A stretch of 9,532 nucleotides of DNA from CAKAHY01 sp041848045 (GCA_041848045.1 JBGZHY010000077.1:1-9532); one strand, 5' to 3'; shown: positions 1-7,047, counted from the first letter of the stretch. Program-made: numbers and translations. The notes: generated by a model from the letters alone, not told the origin.

Positions 1-329
1 AGGTAGACACCTTTGCTCCTTGTGTCAAATGCTTAAAACCGGGCGGAAAAATCGGAAACGTAAACTATTTGGGTTCCGGCGACTATGTGGAAATTCCTCG
101 AGTAGAATGGGGTGTAGGCATGGGGCATAAGCAGATTAACGGCGGTCTGATGCCGGGCGGAAGACTTCGTCTTGAAAAGCTTGCTTCTCTTGTAAGCGCC
201 GGAAAGCTGGATCTGTCCCACTTGAGCTCTCATATATTTGAGGGATGGGAGAACCTGGAGAAGGCACTCTTCCTGATGAGAGATAAGCCGGCCGACTTAA
301 TCAAGCCTGTAGTAAAGATTAAAGACTGA
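1..329 (+). CDS. NADP-dependent secondary alcohol dehydrogenase, C-terminal part (5' end outside window)
   Basis: This is the last ~109 residues of a medium-chain zinc-dependent dehydrogenase; the first complete codon is at base 3 and the TGA stop at 327-329. The visible segment closely follows the C-terminal half of the tetrameric NADP-dependent secondary alcohol dehydrogenases of Thermoanaerobacter brockii and Clostridium beijerinckii. Recognisable stretches are KPGGKIGNVNYLGSG, PRVEWGVGMGHK, GGLMPGGRLRLEKL and the ending MRDKPADLIKPVV, all recalled from that family. Such enzymes interconvert secondary alcohols and ketones (for example isopropanol and acetone) in the cytosol. The catalytic zinc ligands and most of the Rossmann domain lie upstream and cannot be checked. 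The stop codon overlaps the start of the next gene (TGATG), so the two are very likely co-translated. Identity of the subfamily is confident; the natural substrate is not. Confidence 0.9.
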   Translation, partial: VDTFAPCVKCLKPGGKIGNVNYLGSGDYVEIPRVEWGVGMGHKQINGGLMPGGRLRLEKLASLVSAGKLDLSHLSSHIFEGWENLEKALFLMRDKPADLIKPVVKIKD

Positions 330-1279
330 TGAACGTTTTAGTGGTATCCGGATTTCTCGGTGCCGGGAAAACTACCTTCATTAAAGAACTCTCTCGTCAT
401 ACCGGGCGTCGCTTCGCCATTCTGGAGAATGAGTACGGCGCTCTCGGTATTGACGGGGACTTACTCAAAGAAGCCGGTGGAGGTAGTGACAATATATGGG
501 AAATGAACAATGGCTGCATTTGTTGCTCTAAAAAAGGGGACTTTGCAGCCTCTATTCTTACCATTGCCAACACGCTAAATCCGGAGTTTCTCATTATCGA
601 GCCCAGCGGCGTCGGCATGCTGAGCAATGTGATTGCCCACATCAAAAAGGTGGAGTACGAACGTATCTCCATACTCGCACCTCTGACGATTGTGGACGGG
701 AATAATATTGCCAAATACAGACGAGAGTTCGGCAGCATTTATGATGACCAGATCCTCGCCTCCTCTACCGTCATTCTCTCCAAAATGGAGAAGGCATCCT
801 ATGCGGAAAGAGAACAGGCGGCAGCACAAATCAAAGCCATACGTTCGGACGCCGATATCGTGGAAGAGCATTACAGCAATATGCCCGATAAATGGTGGCA
901 GGAACTGCTGACCAAGCTGCACGACGGCTCCTCTCTTCCGGCTGCCGATGAAAAAGCGGAGGAAAACTTTGACAGCCTGGCTCTGGAGAATGTCAGTCTG
1001 CTTCATCCGACAACGCTGATTCTTTTGCTGGAAGATATCCTGCGCAAAGGCTACGGCAACATCATCCGTGCAAAGGGAGCCTTGCGCATCGGGCGTATCG
1101 GTCTGAAATTTGATTTGGTGGACAGAGAATACGCTATTTTGGTTTGCCAAGCAGAGGAGATTCAAAAAGCTGCCTTGGTATTCATCGGCAAAAATATACA
1201 GAAAGCAAAGCTGCAAAAACAGTTTACCCAAGCAGGGGAACGGAGCAAAATATCTTTTCGCCCCTCGGCAGGGCGATAA
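329..1279 (+). CDS. CobW/COG0523-family G3E P-loop GTPase (putative metallochaperone)
   Basis: A 316-residue protein with the G3E GTPase layout. Walker A GFLGAGKT is at residues 8-15, followed by an ENEYG switch-like motif at 33-37. The CxCC metal motif is at 63-66 (C63, C65, C66) and a Walker B-type EPSG at 91-94. A C-terminal CobW_C-like region runs from about 218 to 305 and contains IIRAKG. COG0523 proteins bind zinc or other metals through CxCC and deliver them to target proteins using GTP hydrolysis. The usual guanine-specificity motif NKxD is replaced by SKME (151-154), losing the aspartate, so nucleotide preference may differ. The ATG shares one base with the dehydrogenase stop, implying translational coupling. 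A dedicated role in metallating that zinc enzyme is a reasonable inference but unproven; corrinoid-related roles are the alternative. The gene is followed at once by a strong terminator. Confidence 0.9.
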   Translation: MNVLVVSGFLGAGKTTFIKELSRHTGRRFAILENEYGALGIDGDLLKEAGGGSDNIWEMNNGCICCSKKGDFAASILTIANTLNPEFLIIEPSGVGMLSNVIAHIKKVEYERISILAPLTIVDGNNIAKYRREFGSIYDDQILASSTVILSKMEKASYAEREQAAAQIKAIRSDADIVEEHYSNMPDKWWQELLTKLHDGSSLPAADEKAEENFDSLALENVSLLHPTTLILLLEDILRKGYGNIIRAKGALRIGRIGLKFDLVDREYAILVCQAEEIQKAALVFIGKNIQKAKLQKQFTQAGERSKISFRPSAGR

Positions 1280-1327
1280 AGCAGCGGCAAATCACCTTAT
1301 TGTTCCGTGATTTGCCGCTGCTTTTAT
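1278..1327 (+). terminator. Intrinsic terminator after the GTPase gene, possibly bidirectional
   Basis: A perfect 18-bp inverted repeat (1278-1295 with 1307-1324) encloses an 11-nt loop. The GC-rich core GCAGCGGCAAATCAC is flanked by AAA/TTT. The plus-strand transcript ends in TTTTATT. The lipoprotein gene converges from the other side (its stop is at 1356), and on that strand only a TTT tail follows, so termination in that direction is possible but weaker. Confidence 0.9.
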
Positions 1328-1355
1328 TCCCTGAAGACCTTATCCAAATCTTTAT

Positions 1356-2900
1356 TTAATCCAAGGCGCTCGGTTTCGCCTGCGCATAATCTGACCAGGA
1401 GGATATGGCAGAAGCACCGCTCAGGTCTGCGCTTGCCGTATATGTGCCCACCGTAATGCTGTACTCGGACTGGCCGCTTACGTATACCTTTCCGTTCGCA
1501 TCCTGTATCGTAACGGTATTTCCCGCCGCATCCTTGATGCTGCCTGCATTGTACAGATTGCTTAAGCTGCTGTTTTCCGTTACAATCCAAGTACTGTCTG
1601 CGCTGATATAGGCATTGGCATAGCCGTCGCCGCCGCTTCCCGCATTGCTTTCGTCATTGACAAAAGCACCTGTCAGGGTACTGCCTTCGGTCATATAAAA
1701 GTCCAGCTTACTGATGCTGTCCCAGATAATTTTCCCCTGCATATCCTGGCTGATGGCGGTGAACAGGCTGTCAGCCCCATTGGCTCCCGTACTGCCCCAA
1801 CCCCTTTGGTTGCTGTTGCCCGTCACCTGCAAAAAGAAGTCGTTTTCATCCGCATATTTAATTTCTACATCCTTTAACACAAAAGTGGACTCCGTATTGG
1901 TCGTATAAAACATACCGCCGTTTTTCGCCTGCAAAGTTCCGCCGTCCATCTCAAAGGTTGAATTGCCGATTTCGGAATCGCCGGACATGCTTTGATATAA
2001 AATCACATTCCAGGTCAAGCCGTTTTGCTCCAAATCGCTCATATTTCCCGTCAAATCACAATCAAAAAGCCGCAGTGAATTTAAACCTTCTATGCAGACA
2101 GCCTCGGAGCCTTCCGCCGTCAAATCCGCATCGTGAATACTGATATCCGCTGTCGAATACACCGCAGGAGAACCTACGCCGGAGGAGGTGTAGCTTCCGC
2201 CGTCCACCACCATGGTTCCGCCTCCTCTGTCGCTTCTGACCGCTGCCGAGGACTCTCCCTTGGTACTCGCCGTTACATCCCAAGCGTATAAGGTACCTGC
2301 TCCCGCTGCATGAATGCCGCCTGAGGTGTTTTCTGTGGTTTGGATATTCGTATCCGCAATATACACGACTCCCTTATCGTAGGCAAAGGCTCCCGCCGCT
2401 CCCGGCGCCTCCGTGGTAATCGTACTGTCATCAATGTAAACATTCCCCTCTGTCGCCAGAACGGCAGCACCTACGCCATAAAAGCTGGAGGTATCTCCCC
2501 CCGTGCTGTCAGCCGATACTCTGCTGATTTTGGCGTCGCTGATGCTCACATTGGCGCCGCCGGATACCAAAACGGCATTCTCATCCGTCCCGGTGGATGC
2601 AATGGTTTCATTGCTGATGCTTGCATCCTCCGTATAGCTTTGCAAAGCTGCATAGGATTCCGGCTTGGAAGCGGAGCCTCCTCCCGGAGGCGCTCCCGGC
2701 GCCCCTTCCGGCGCTGTTCCCTCCGGCTTATCCGGCGCTGCCGTTTCCGTGCCCTCGCTTGTTTCCGCACCCACTGTACTCTCCACGCTGCTTGCGGCAG
2801 AATCCGCAGCTGTCGTGGTACCGTTTACACCCTGGCAGGCAAACAACAAAGCGGAGCTTGCCGTAAGAGCCACGGTCAGACCAAGATACTTCTTTCTCAT
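1356..2900 (-). CDS. Secreted lipoprotein with Ser/Thr/Gly-rich predicted beta-helix, function unknown
   Basis: A 514-residue protein. The N-terminus is a lipoprotein signal: KK charge, hydrophobic core, then LFAC with the lipidated cysteine at residue 22. Residues 23-78 form a low-complexity linker, first Ala/Ser/Thr/Glu-rich, then Pro/Gly-rich (PEGTAPEGAPGAPPGGG). From about 80 to 480 the sequence is a run of short imperfect beta-strand repeats of the type 'VYIDDSTITTEAPG' and 'TMVVDGGSYTSSG'. This is the pattern of right-handed parallel beta-helix adhesin-like or polysaccharide-interacting proteins. It includes a well-conserved-looking patch SDRGGGTMVVDGG and TGNSNQRGWGS. I recall close relatives in gut Firmicutes annotated only as hypothetical. 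The start is supported by AGGAGA eight bases before the ATG. It would be anchored on the outer face of the membrane. No catalytic motif is recognised; a binding or adhesion role is inference. Confidence 0.75.
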   Translation of the reverse strand: MRKKYLGLTVALTASSALLFACQGVNGTTTAADSAASSVESTVGAETSEGTETAAPDKPEGTAPEGAPGAPPGGGSASKPESYAALQSYTEDASISNETIASTGTDENAVLVSGGANVSISDAKISRVSADSTGGDTSSFYGVGAAVLATEGNVYIDDSTITTEAPGAAGAFAYDKGVVYIADTNIQTTENTSGGIHAAGAGTLYAWDVTASTKGESSAAVRSDRGGGTMVVDGGSYTSSGVGSPAVYSTADISIHDADLTAEGSEAVCIEGLNSLRLFDCDLTGNMSDLEQNGLTWNVILYQSMSGDSEIGNSTFEMDGGTLQAKNGGMFYTTNTESTFVLKDVEIKYADENDFFLQVTGNSNQRGWGSTGANGADSLFTAISQDMQGKIIWDSISKLDFYMTEGSTLTGAFVNDESNAGSGGDGYANAYISADSTWIVTENSSLSNLYNAGSIKDAAGNTVTIQDANGKVYVSGQSEYSITVGTYTASADLSGASAISSWSDYAQAKPSALD

Positions 2901-2934
2901 TTCAGATATCTCCTATCTTTTATATCTTTACCGA

Positions 2935-2946
2935 TATGATATCATA
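2935..2946. promoter_or_regulatory. 12-bp perfect palindrome upstream of the lipoprotein gene
   Basis: TATGATATCATA reads identically on both strands and lies 35-46 bases upstream of the lipoprotein start, within the stretch where its promoter must sit. It could be an operator for a dimeric repressor, or simply AT-rich sequence overlapping a -10 element. No partner site or regulator gene is visible, so this is only a candidate. Confidence 0.3.
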
Positions 2947-2953
2947 AATCACT

Positions 2954-2985
2954 GAAAACAAGCTGAAAAGTCACAGCTTGTTTTC
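2954..2985 (-). terminator. Intrinsic terminator of the sugar kinase gene
   Basis: A 12-bp perfect stem (2954-2965 with 2974-2985, GAAAACAAGCTG/CAGCTTGTTTTC) has an 8-nt loop and sits 16 bases past the kinase stop. In the minus direction the descending arm ends in TTTTC, so the U-tract lies partly inside the stem. It separates the kinase gene from the lipoprotein gene. Confidence 0.7.
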
Positions 2986-3000
2986 CATTTCACCACAATA

Positions 3001-3879
3001 TTACTCTTGTTCCTGCAAAGCATTCCAGCCCAGTTTTAAAGCCCCCATAATCCCTTGATCATCCTGCAGTCCTGCCGGCACAATATAATGCTCCAAGTCT
3101 TCCATTTCCTTGGTCTGCAGATAGCCCTTATTGATTTTTCGCACTTCCTCGCGAATCATCGGAAAAAGCTTTTCCTGGTGCATCACACCGCCGCCCAGAA
3201 TAATGATTTCCGGCGAAAGACTCAATATCAGCGTGTAAATGGCCTGCGCCAGGTAATAGGCTTCCCATTCCCATACCTTGCTCTCCTCGCTTAAGTCCGC
3301 AGCTTTCTTTCCCCAGCGTGCCTCGATGGCCGGTCCGCAGGCCAATCCCTCCAGGCAGTTGCCGTGTGTCGGACACTGCCCCGCAAAATGGTCCTCCGGA
3401 TGCATACACATTTTGATATGTCCCGCCTCCGGATGCATCATACCGTGCAAAAGCTTTCCGTTGCTCAGCACCCCCATACCGATGCCGGTTCCCACCGTGA
3501 TATACAGCGCGTTTTCCTTGCCTCTGGCATTTCCCCAGCTTAGCTCTCCCAGTAAAGAACCGTTCACATCCGTGTCGAAACCGACGGGAACCTGCAACTC
3601 CCTTTGCAGACAGCCTACCATATCAAAGTTTTTCCACGCCAATTTCGGCGTGTTGGTAATGTAGCCGTAGGTCTTTGACTTCTTGTTCAAATCCAAAGGT
3701 CCGAAGCAACCGATACCCAAAGCCGCAATGTTCCTCTCCTTAAAAAATGCCTTTATTTTCGGCATAGTTTCCTCCGGCGTCAAGGTCGGAAAAGAAACCT
3801 GCTCATGAATCCTTCCCTGCTCATCCCCAACCGCACAAATCATTTTGGTTCCGCCGGCTTCCAAAGCACCTAATATCAT
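3001..3879 (-). CDS. scrK: ROK-family sugar kinase, fructokinase type
   Basis: A 292-residue ROK (repressor, ORF, kinase) protein of the length typical for the kinase-only members. The N-terminal phosphate-binding motif is GALEAGGTKMICAVG (residues 4-18). The catalytic region shows FDTDVNGSLLGE, where the aspartate after T is the usual general base, and TVGTGIGMGVL binds ATP. The zinc-binding segment has the fructokinase form HPEAGHIK...HPEDHFAGQCPTHGNCLEG followed by GPAIEARWGK, as in the Bacillus and Clostridium fructokinases (YdhR, ScrK), not the CxCGxxGCxE of glucokinases. It should phosphorylate fructose, possibly mannose, using ATP in the cytosol. GAGGTGAG seven bases upstream supports the start. 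It lies 52 bases downstream of the nucleotidyltransferase-phosphatase gene on the same strand with no hairpin between them. The two may form an operon in which sugar phosphates feed cell-surface glycan precursors (inference). Confidence 0.88.
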   Translation of the reverse strand: MILGALEAGGTKMICAVGDEQGRIHEQVSFPTLTPEETMPKIKAFFKERNIAALGIGCFGPLDLNKKSKTYGYITNTPKLAWKNFDMVGCLQRELQVPVGFDTDVNGSLLGELSWGNARGKENALYITVGTGIGMGVLSNGKLLHGMMHPEAGHIKMCMHPEDHFAGQCPTHGNCLEGLACGPAIEARWGKKAADLSEESKVWEWEAYYLAQAIYTLILSLSPEIIILGGGVMHQEKLFPMIREEVRKINKGYLQTKEMEDLEHYIVPAGLQDDQGIMGALKLGWNALQEQE

Positions 3880-3931
3880 ATTCTCACCTCATCTTTATTA
3901 AATTTTGCACTGCATACCGTTTTGCGCATTT

Positions 3932-5257
3932 TCATCCTCTGCTCTTATCCTGCTCCCGCCTTTTCAAAATCATCTCCACCGCCTCTTTCAGGTTGTCAGC
4001 CGTTAAATCCGGATCCAAAGGATACTTCTCATCCTTACCCCCAAGTCCCGTTCGTACCAAGGCCTTTTTGATGCCTGCTCTCCTTGCCATTTCCATATCC
4101 AAGCAGGAATCCCCCACCATCCAGGCATCTTCCAAATCAATATGAAAGCGCTGCACCGCCTCTTTGAGCATTCCGATTTTGGGCTTACGGCAGTCGCAGT
4201 CTATCTTGTAGGCAGGATTTTCCTCCGGAAAGCCCTTGTCCGGATGATGCGGACAATAATAAATCCCATCCACAAAAACCCCCTCCCTGCCCAGCAGAGT
4301 TTTCATTTTTTTATGAATATGCTCAATGTCCGCACAGGAGCAAAGTCCCCGCGCCACGGAAGGCTGATTGGTAAGGATGATGGCAAGGATTCCCGCCTCG
4401 TTTAACAGGCGAATCCCCTCCAGAGCCCCATCCTCCAGCTCAAATTCTTCTTCTCCGAAGATAAAGCCCTTCAGGCGATTGACGGTTCCGTCCCTGTCCA
4501 AAAACACGGCAGGTTGCCGATATTCCAGATTCTTTCGGGCAATCAGGCCGCTGTCCAGCTCTGTCAGCATTTTTTGTATCCGATCCACCGTACCGACATC
4601 CTTAATATATTCCGGCGACACATAGGCATAAATCCCTTCTCCCTTCCTTGCCATTTCCGCCAAAATATCCTTTTCCAAATCTGTCTTGCAAGGCTTCGTA
4701 ACCCTGTCGCAAACGGAGGCATGGAGTATATAAAATCCGGCATTCACCATATTGTCGTACCAATAATCCCGTACATTATGCTTGGAATCAAAACGGATAA
4801 CCCTCCCATGCTCATCCGTTTCAATCAAATCCGAATCATAAGGATGCCCGTTGGGATGCACGAAAAGACTTGCCAGGGCAGCTTTCTCCCGGTGAAAACG
4901 CTCCATTCCGGGAATATAGATATCGAAAAACACATCGCCGAACAGAAGCAAAAAATCATCGCCCTCCAGTTTATCCTTCAGATAGTAAAAAGCGCCTGCC
5001 GTCCCTAAAGGCTCCTCCTCCACAATGTAATCAATTTCACAGCCGAAATCCTTTCCATCTTTAAAATATTCCTGTATCTTCTCTCCCAGATGCCCGATAA
5101 TCATCGTCACCCTGCGAATGCCGTATCTTTTCAGCTGTTCCAACTGCCAAAAAAGCAGGGGCTTTCCTTTAATATCCACCATAGGCTTGGGAATCGCGTT
5201 TTTGGTAATCTCGCTTAACCTACTTCCCTTTCCCCCTGCCATAATGACTGCCTGCAT
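3932..5257 (-). CDS. Bifunctional sugar-phosphate nucleotidyltransferase / HAD-IIIA phosphatase (HddC-GmhB-like fusion)
   Basis: A 441-residue two-domain enzyme. Residues 1-~235 are a nucleotidyltransferase: MQAVIMAGGKGSRL (GG..G.R loop at 8-14), IPKPM with the phosphate-binding lysine at 24, LLLFGDVFFD (metal aspartate at 109) and a C-terminal 'EYIKDVGTVDR'. Residues ~248-430 are a HAD phosphatase of the histidinol/heptose-bisphosphate group: DRDGT (nucleophile D254, acid D256), TNQ at 296-298, a zinc site from CPHHP (335-339) and CDC (354-356), then RKPK and GDSCLD (382-387). The closest known pairing is HddC, which makes GDP-D-glycero-D-manno-heptose, with GmhB, which dephosphorylates heptose 1,7-bisphosphate. 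That points to activated heptose for capsule or S-layer glycan; another hexose is possible. An in-frame ATG 33 bases upstream exists, but GGAGAAGGAGGG just before the ATG at 5257, and the family's usual start at M-x-A-V-I-M-A-G-G, favour this shorter form. Confidence 0.85.
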   Translation of the reverse strand: MQAVIMAGGKGSRLSEITKNAIPKPMVDIKGKPLLFWQLEQLKRYGIRRVTMIIGHLGEKIQEYFKDGKDFGCEIDYIVEEEPLGTAGAFYYLKDKLEGDDFLLLFGDVFFDIYIPGMERFHREKAALASLFVHPNGHPYDSDLIETDEHGRVIRFDSKHNVRDYWYDNMVNAGFYILHASVCDRVTKPCKTDLEKDILAEMARKGEGIYAYVSPEYIKDVGTVDRIQKMLTELDSGLIARKNLEYRQPAVFLDRDGTVNRLKGFIFGEEEFELEDGALEGIRLLNEAGILAIILTNQPSVARGLCSCADIEHIHKKMKTLLGREGVFVDGIYYCPHHPDKGFPEENPAYKIDCDCRKPKIGMLKEAVQRFHIDLEDAWMVGDSCLDMEMARRAGIKKALVRTGLGGKDEKYPLDPDLTADNLKEAVEMILKRREQDKSRG

Positions 5258-5283
5258 CTTCCGCCCTCCTTCTCCTGCCTGAC

Positions 5284-5312
5284 TTGTCAAAGAATTTTAT
5301 CAATAGTATAAT
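5284..5312 (+). promoter_or_regulatory. Predicted vegetative promoter for the DUF3877-like gene
   Basis: -35 TTGTCA (5284-5289), a 17-bp spacer, then a perfect -10 TATAAT (5307-5312). Start would be near 5319, giving a leader of about 60 bases before the ATG at 5379. It overlaps the divergent promoter across the -10 region, so the two cannot easily be occupied at once. Confidence 0.7.
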
Positions 5313-5333
5313 ATAGTCTTAGCGGCTTCGCAA
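5305..5333 (-). promoter_or_regulatory. Predicted vegetative promoter for the nucleotidyltransferase-phosphatase gene
   Basis: Reading the minus strand: -35 TTGCGA (5328-5333), a 17-bp spacer, then -10 TATACT (5305-5310). Transcription would start near 5298, giving a leader of about 40 bases before the start at 5257. The -10 shares bases with the opposite promoter. Confidence 0.5.
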
Positions 5334-5378
5334 GTTGTGGATCAGGGAATTTTTACAAGAAGAAAGGCAAGTATATAT

Positions 5379-5909
5379 ATGAATGCATTGCGTCAAAATC
5401 TCATTGCCGTTATCAAAGAGCAGCAATTAAAACTGGGATATCGGGAAGAAAGCATACGACTGTTCTACCCCGCTTCCTCCTTAAACGCCTTATTGGGCAG
5501 AGAGCGAAAGGACACGAACACGGCAGAATTTGCAAAAAAGGCGCTCAAAGACCTCGCCGCCGATTTCGGCGATATTGATATCAGCAAAAGCGGAGAGCGT
5601 TTCTGCCTGCGTATTCCCGTCAAAGGCTGCCGCTATGTGCATGAACTGGAAACGGATCATGGCTTTTTACAGGAATTGATTACTGCCGTTGCCGCGCATA
5701 CGCACAGTATGGAAGAGATTATTCAGATCTTTTATCGCCACGGCACGCAGCTTGTTGTAGAGGACAGAAATGACGGTGAATTTGATAAGTTACTGTATTT
5801 TGCAGACGGAAAACCGGATGATTTTTATTATTTGCTCAGCAATGAGGCGGGGCATATCAGCTACCACCGCTTCAGTAAGGCGGATTTTGAGGAGATTTTT
5901 TCATCATAA
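5379..5909 (+). CDS. DUF3877-like conserved protein of unknown function
   Basis: A 176-residue soluble protein with no signal peptide or membrane segment. I recall the N-terminal pattern 'L.QNLI.VIKEEQLKLGYR.E.IRLYYP..SLN.LL' as characteristic of DUF3877 proteins from Firmicutes; here it reads NLIAVIKEQQLKLGYREESIRLFYP (given in two halves: NLIAVIKEQQLKLG and YREESIRLFYP). Residues 40-65 are charged and helical. The C-terminal half holds aromatic-rich strands (FDKLLYFADGKPDDFYYLL). No catalytic motif is evident. An in-frame GTG at 5337 would add 14 residues but has no ribosome binding site. The ATG at 5379 has GAAAGG 11 bases upstream and matches the family start. It has its own consensus promoter and terminator and so is a monocistron, convergent with the cas operon; there is no evidence it belongs to the CRISPR system. 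Confidence 0.75.
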   Translation: MNALRQNLIAVIKEQQLKLGYREESIRLFYPASSLNALLGRERKDTNTAEFAKKALKDLAADFGDIDISKSGERFCLRIPVKGCRYVHELETDHGFLQELITAVAAHTHSMEEIIQIFYRHGTQLVVEDRNDGEFDKLLYFADGKPDDFYYLLSNEAGHISYHRFSKADFEEIFSS

Positions 5910-5935
5910 AAAAGCTGTCCACGGGCAGCTTTTTT
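5908..5935. terminator. Bidirectional terminator between the DUF3877-like gene and cas6
   Basis: AAAAAAGCTGTCC-A-CGGGCAGCTTTTTT forms a stem of about 12 bp (one G-U pair, about 4-nt loop) that overlaps the stop codon of the plus-strand gene. Runs of six T on each strand follow the hairpin in both directions, so it can end both the DUF3877-like transcript and the cas1-cas2-cas6 transcript, whose last stop codon is at 5947. Confidence 0.9.
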
Positions 5936-5946
5936 ATTTGCTTCTC

Positions 5947-6687
5947 CTATTCATTCAATTCCAGGGAACCCATGCCCAAGGCAGTCTTTATTCCCACACC
6001 GGCATATCTGCCGAAAGCCAAGAGCAGGTTTGCAATCGCCGCCAATTCATCCGAAGCCTCTATTTTTATACTAAGCTCCCCCATAAATGCCGGCACGGAG
6101 CTTCTTTCCAAAGAAAATCTTACCGTCTGCAGCCTGTATGCTTCAATTTGCACATAGCTTTCAAAATCCTCTAAAAGCCGCGGATCAAAATCCTTCCCCT
6201 CTGCAAAAATAAGATGATAACGGTTCAGCAAATTTTGAAACAGAAGCCTGGGCGTAGGAAACAGTGCATAGCGCTCTTTTTGTTTAAAGCTTGTCGGTGT
6301 CTGAAAGTAAAGCTTCAGCATCTTGTGGGGCTTAGGAGAACGATAGATATTCTCCAAATCCTCCAAGCTCAGATACTCCTCCTCGATTTCTTTTATTTCC
6401 ACCCTTTCTTCCCGCTTTCTGAAGCAAAACTCTCCCTGCATATTCTGTATGGCTCGCGTAATATAGAATCTTGCTTCTTCACCGAGCATATTGATCTCCC
6501 AAACAAAAGCACCCTGCTTGCCGAAAAGGACGCTTTGACTGTAAGGTTTCATCCTGCTCTCATGCAAAACCTCCGCATAATCCCTGTCCATATATTCCAT
6601 CAACACGCCATGGGTCACGGATGACAGGTGATAATTATGTACCTTATCCTTTCTGCCCGAGCAACTTAACCTTAATTTTGTCAACAT
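5947..6687 (-). CDS. cas6: Cas6 CRISPR RNA endoribonuclease
   Basis: A 246-residue protein with the hallmark C-terminal glycine-rich loop of Cas6, GVGIKTALGMGSLEL (230-244). Near the N-terminus are the features of the RAMP fold's catalytic region: HGVLMEYM with H26, LHES with H42, and KPYSQSVLFG. H20, H26 and H42 are the candidate catalytic histidines. Cas6 cuts the pre-crRNA inside each repeat and leaves an 8-nt 5' handle; the repeat here fits that exactly (hairpin then ACTGAAAC on the minus strand). It starts 16 bases after the cas2 stop with GGGGAG nine bases upstream of the ATG, and is the last gene of the cas operon. Cas6 of this kind serves type I-A/I-B and type III systems. I am sure of the family; which effector it supplies is not visible here. 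Confidence 0.92.
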   Translation of the reverse strand: MLTKLRLSCSGRKDKVHNYHLSSVTHGVLMEYMDRDYAEVLHESRMKPYSQSVLFGKQGAFVWEINMLGEEARFYITRAIQNMQGEFCFRKREERVEIKEIEEEYLSLEDLENIYRSPKPHKMLKLYFQTPTSFKQKERYALFPTPRLLFQNLLNRYHLIFAEGKDFDPRLLEDFESYVQIEAYRLQTVRFSLERSSVPAFMGELSIKIEASDELAAIANLLLAFGRYAGVGIKTALGMGSLELNE

Positions 6688-6703
6688 AGGTCATTCTCCC
6701 CAT

Positions 6704-7042
6704 CTATATGATAATGACATCCTCGTCCTGCTCATAGACGGCATTTCCGAAGACACTTACCTCTTCTTCTCCGTATAACTTATATACTCTAACATTATCC
6801 TCCTCCCAAATCAAGCGTTTCAAGCCCTGCAGCAGGCGTTCATATGTTTTTTTACCCAGTCTTGCCTCAAATGCGGACTTCTGCACCCTTTTCCCGAAGC
6901 CTGAAAGATATTTTGCCACTTTCAGCCTTTGCCTGTTATCCGCAATATCATATATGATCACCACAATATATTTTATTTCTTCTGCTAATGCATATTGTTC
7001 CTCTTCGGCAAGCATCGCTTCAAAATCCCAGGCTTGTCCCAT
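6704..7042 (-). CDS. cas2: Cas2 adaptation endoribonuclease-fold protein with N-terminal extension
   Basis: A 112-residue Cas2. The core begins with the beta-1 strand KYIVVIIYDIADNRQR, where D32 corresponds to the conserved catalytic or metal aspartate, then LKVAKYLSGFGKRVQKSAFEARL (two pieces: LKVAKYLSGFGKRV, QKSAFEARL), the usual helix and beta-2. It acts as the dimeric bridge between Cas1 dimers during spacer integration. The first ~23 residues (MGQAWDFEAMLAEEEQYALAEE) precede the normal Cas2 start and are strongly acidic. The start is supported by GTGAGG about ten bases upstream, with the ATG only five bases after the cas1 stop. An internal ATG at residue 10 lacks an equally good site. 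Translation is very likely coupled to cas1. Confidence 0.93.
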   Translation of the reverse strand: MGQAWDFEAMLAEEEQYALAEEIKYIVVIIYDIADNRQRLKVAKYLSGFGKRVQKSAFEARLGKKTYERLLQGLKRLIWEEDNVRVYKLYGEEEVSVFGNAVYEQDEDVIII

Positions 7043-7047
7043 ATATT

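Noticed and set aside
575..1231. Long minus-strand reading frame opposite the GTPase gene
   Set aside because: Antisense shadow of a gene with intact Walker A, CxCC and CobW_C motifs; its own peptide shows no family and no ribosome binding site.
2340..2955. Several plus-strand reading frames opposite the lipoprotein gene, rich in Arg or Pro
   Set aside because: Composition is the by-product of the Ala/Gly/Ser-rich codons on the other strand; the lipoprotein has a signal peptide and a good ribosome binding site.
5258..5290. Upstream ATG of the nucleotidyltransferase-phosphatase gene (11 extra residues)
   Set aside because: The extra codons are the ribosome binding site of the downstream ATG (GGAGAAGGAGGG), and the family starts at the short nucleotide-binding strand.
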